Assembly (NCBI GenBank): GCA_033060915.1
Contig: CM065378.1
Span: forward strand, 8,440,001 to 8,504,000
DNA length: 64,000 bases
From: Euryodendron excelsum
Taxonomy: Eukaryota; Streptophyta; Magnoliopsida; Ericales; Pentaphylacaceae
Reading direction: 5' to 3'
The notes beneath the pieces are model-generated. The model was not told the DNA's origin. It saw nothing but the letters and a program-made list of their open reading frames with translations, and searched no databases. Shown piece by piece: positions 60,972-64,000 of this stretch. Position 1 is the stretch's first letter; each line of letters begins with the position of its first letter. The position numbers were made by a program, and so were the translations under genes.

Positions 60972-62400
60972 ATGAATCACTGTGCAGTGCAGCAACAGAA
61001 AGCCTTCGCAGCCTCTGAAGAGATGAGGAGCTCTCTTTCTGTTTCTGTTTCCATCTCTGATCGGAGAGAGACGGTGGTTTGTCCCAAACCTCGCCGTCTT
61101 GGTCTCTTGAACGCCGCTGTTAACGATCCAATCAGACCTTTGAGATGGCATGTGAGGTAAAATTTTGTATTCCATATCCGTGTTTTTCAATTGATTATCT
61201 AATTTGAAACCCCAGTTTTACTTACTTTTGATTGTTTTGACTAACAGTCATCAACCAGAGCTGTCTGAATCAAAAGCAGGAACAGATCTCCTGGACATGA
61301 TCCTCCCAAAGGTATGCCTTATCATCACTGTTTATTCAGTTCGTAATTATGCTTAATTTTTGTGTTGACAGATTAAAACTTGTTTATGTGAACACTATCT
61401 CTGGAAAAATAAAAAAAAAAACTCACTTTTGCTCCAGAAGCGATATAAGTAGAAACGAATAAGTAGCGCACGGGTGGCTCACTGGTTGAGATGAACTATA
61501 AACTCGGATATTTTAGATTAAAAAACATGAGGTGCCGGTGCACAATTGTTTTACAAAATTGTGCTGAATTTCATATGCGGCAGTTCTCCCAAGATCTCTT
61601 CCTTAGTTAGGGGAAGAATTGGCACGAATTGGATTTCAACTCTCATGAGGCGCCGCGCAAAAGGGCTCATGTCATTCATGTGATTTGCGGGTGACTGTCT
61701 ACTTGATGGGACGTTGGGTTGGTTAGAATTCCTCCTCAAAAAAAAAATTGCCTTCAGTATATGTCGTGTATCCTTCACCATAAAAATTAAATTTTAAAAC
61801 CAATTGATCTAAGTTTAAGTTAGTATTTCATTTTTCATTCACTGGAAAACTTAAATCTGAATGGCAGGTGGTACTAATGTATTACTCAATATTTTCTCAT
61901 TGTATTACACTAGGGGCAGCCTATTTACCCAAGGCAAAGTACAAACTATTTACTATTGTTCTTGCAATGGTGCTGCCCATTGAAAAGAGACTTTGTCGGT
62001 GCAATTTGTGGATTAATTTTTTTAGAAGCATGCCTTGATAATGTTTGTTGGATGTGTATGGTAAGTGTGGTTATTTTTTGGGATTTTGCAGGGTGGTTAT
62101 GGTGCAGATCAATCTAGTGCACAGGTAGCCTCGTCGCCCCCATTTTTTTGTGGGTCTCCGCCGAGCAGAGTATCTAACCCATTAATTCAAGACGCTCGAT
62201 TTGGGGATGAGAAGTTCGCCCCAATCTCGCCACGGTTGTTTCCTATTCCCTTCGGGTTGTCATCGTCTCCGTCCTCATCCGCCAACAGGAAAGGAGGATG
62301 TGTTCGGGCGAATTTTGGGAACAACCCGGCTGTGAGAATTGAGGGGTTCGATTGTCTTGACAGGGATAGGCGCAACTGCAGCATCCCTGCCCTGGCTTAG
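60972..62400 (+). CDS. Conserved-looking plant protein of unknown function, three exons
   Basis: Exon 1 is 60972-61156 (ATG to GTGAG|GTAAAA), exon 2 is 61248-61311 (CTAACAG|TCATCA to CCAAAG|GTATGC) and exon 3 is 62092-62400 (TTTTGCAG|GGTGG to TAG). The phases fit exactly and give 185 residues. Exon 1 encodes MNHCAVQQQKAF and a basic motif VCPKPRRLGLLN followed by NDPIRPLRW. Exon 2 encodes HQPELSESKAGTDLLDMIL. Exon 3 encodes FFCGSPPSRVSNPLIQDARF and a Ser-rich segment, and ends RIEGFDCLDRD...SIPALA. I recall similar uncharacterised plant proteins sharing these motifs but cannot name a gene. No signal peptide, membrane segment or enzyme motif is seen. A weak poly(A) signal AATAAT lies at 62600. 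Confidence 0.85.
61465..61750 (+). mobile_element. SINE-like insertion in intron 2
   Basis: TGGCTCACTGG (61475-61485) fits the Pol III A-box pattern TRGYNNANNGG. About 250 bp later the unit ends in TCCTCCTC and an A10 tract (61738-61747), like a short retroposon with a poly(A) tail. No good B box lies at the usual 30-60 bp spacing and no clear target duplication was found, so the identification is tentative. It lies wholly inside the intron and does not alter the coding sequence. Confidence 0.4.
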
Positions 62401-62620
62401 AGAACCCCAATCTCAACACAAAAACGGTACATATAGAGAACTGAAGCTGAAAAACAACATGAGACAACAATATTTGATTTAGCATGAGATGAATTTTGAG
62501 CATTTTCACTGAGGAGAGAGAGTTGGATCCTTTTGTTGATGTAAATATGTTTAAAAGGGTTTGTTTGTAATGTGTCTGTAAGTAAAGAGTTGTTAACCAA
62601 ATAATGGAGAGAGACAGAGG

Positions 62621-64000
62621 TTCTTAGGTTCTATTTATGTGTTTAGGCACCCCTCTTGCAATGTAAGTAGGTATTAGAGGAGGGGAAATTTTAAAATTTA
62701 TTACCATTTTGGGGTCTATGAAAGTGTGCGGCTTTCTTAAAGAGAATTTGTAAAAAGCAAGTCGGTATTGAGTCATCTTCAGTGGTCGTTTAGACATTTT
62801 ACCTTGTGAATATATGATCTTTGATGGGTTGTTTCTTCTTCTTTTGTCAGTCATTGTGTGCTGTCAAATTTTTGTTTTTTTAATTTGATTCACTTTTGGT
62901 ATCGGGATGGCAAAGTGGTGTGATCATGAGATCAGGCGATGTTTGCTTATTTGTCACGCGATGGCAAAAGATTTTGGTTAGTTACAATTTTTTTTTGGGT
63001 CCGGATGGGAAGTTTCTTTTTTCTTTTCTTGTATGTTACTTTCTTATTTATGTTCTTGTTTCATACGCAGTCCTCGATACTGTTTGGTGAGAACGAAATA
63101 CGGGTGGGGAAGTTTTGCCTTAAGTTTGAAACAAATTGGGCTGAAGTTGAAATAATGTTAAAACCTAGATCCAGTTTCCCTGATTGCCATTTACCAATTA
63201 CCATTGTGAAGATTCTTAAGGCGACTATATGTATATAACTATATATATAGATAGATATTTACGTGGTTTGACAGTTTTGGACTTTTACTTCAGGCCTTCC
63301 AGTACTCTAATGTGAGATAACATAGAATTCAAGGCTTGGAGTGATTACCAACAAAAAAATTACGCGCCAACCCGAAGTCCATGACTACTCATGTATTTGT
63401 TCTGAAAATTCAAGTCGATGTATTTGTTCAATAGCACCACCAGGAGAGAGGTGAATTACTCGCCACCTTGGCGGGATTGGTGCACCGTTTTGGATTTATA
63501 GTGATAAATATTAAGAAAAATTTTATTTTTGCCCTCTTTATTTCAAGTATATTCATTTTTGTCTTCTTAGTTTTAGCACTCTTTACTATTGTCCCTTCTT
63601 TCTCATTTATGTTTCCATTCCAAACAAATCCTTTTATATATTTTTCTTAATGTGCCCTTATGTCACATGTTACAACTCCTATATTTTCTTATCAATTTTA
63701 ATGCTCCATTCTCCTCATATCTTGTTTTTGTTAGTTAAAGTTATGGTCTTTTAACTCAAAAAAGATAAAGAAAAAAAATTAGTATTAAAAAAAAACCTAA
63801 CCATTTTTTTAGTGGAGTTACAATTATTATTGCTTTGCATACCTAATATTAACTTCATTACGTGCTTTATAATTTATTTGAGACTTCTATTTTACTAGTA
63901 ACCTAATAAGTTATACAAAAATAAATAGAGTTTACATAGTCATTTTATGTCAATAATAATTAAATAAAAAAAAGGTTCATGGATCAATTTGAGCCCATAC
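62621..64000. other. Downstream intergenic DNA
   Basis: No further gene is supported. The sequence is T-rich, with short AT-driven frames and a TA/GATA microsatellite near 63237-63258. Confidence 0.5.

Noticed and set aside
62187..62600. Minus-strand frames over exon 3
   Set aside because: Antisense shadows of the Ser/Pro-rich exon; no splice or promoter support.

Overview
The window is nuclear DNA from a flowering plant, most likely a dicot-type genome. It is AT-rich, with long T/A runs and many microsatellites. Its retrotransposons are primed by initiator-Met tRNA, and its one convincing gene has short exons with GT-AG introns. No bacterial-style operon, CRISPR array, rRNA or tRNA gene is visible. 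Most of the annotatable sequence is retrotransposon, in four insertion clusters, followed by one small host gene near the right end.

Layout. 1-2789: intergenic, with a small inverted-repeat element (1250-1594). 2790-5230: solo LTR related to the Ty3/gypsy element found further right, with a 46-base poly-C run inside. 5236-8994: AT-rich intergenic DNA. 9000-24044: old, decayed Ty1/copia element of SIRE/Maximus type (LTRs 932 and 989 bp; gag-PR-IN-RT-RH, then an env-position third ORF). A roughly 4.8 kb solo LTR of Tat/Ogre-like gypsy type (about 15432-20257), full of tandem repeats, is inserted between its pol and its third ORF. 24050-33123: intergenic, with tandem duplications and MITE-like elements. 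33129-45923: Tork/Tnt1-like copia element with two 703-bp LTRs and TATAC target duplications. Its reverse transcriptase is split by a Ty3/gypsy (probably Tekay/Del-like) element on the minus strand (37066-44397, GCAGT target duplication). 45929-60000: intergenic, with a retroposon flanked by a 19-bp direct repeat, a related SINE-like copy, MITE-like elements and tandem repeats. 60134-62620: a three-exon plant gene encoding 185 residues of unknown function, with a SINE-like insertion in intron 2. 62620-64000: intergenic.

How the parts relate. Hand-counted LTR divergence orders the insertions: SIRE-like copia about 10% (first 160 bp), Tork-like copia about 5% (about 38 of 703), and the gypsy nested inside it about 3% (about 10 of 340). 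This agrees with the nesting. All elements are broken by frameshifts, C-to-T or G-to-A type stops, deletions or loss of catalytic residues, so none looks autonomous. I found no convincing new biological system. The items most worth a second look are the host gene of unknown function, the env-position ORF, the inactivated gypsy with its junction deletion, the repeat-rich giant solo LTR, and the 19-bp-flanked retroposon with its relative 3.5 kb away.
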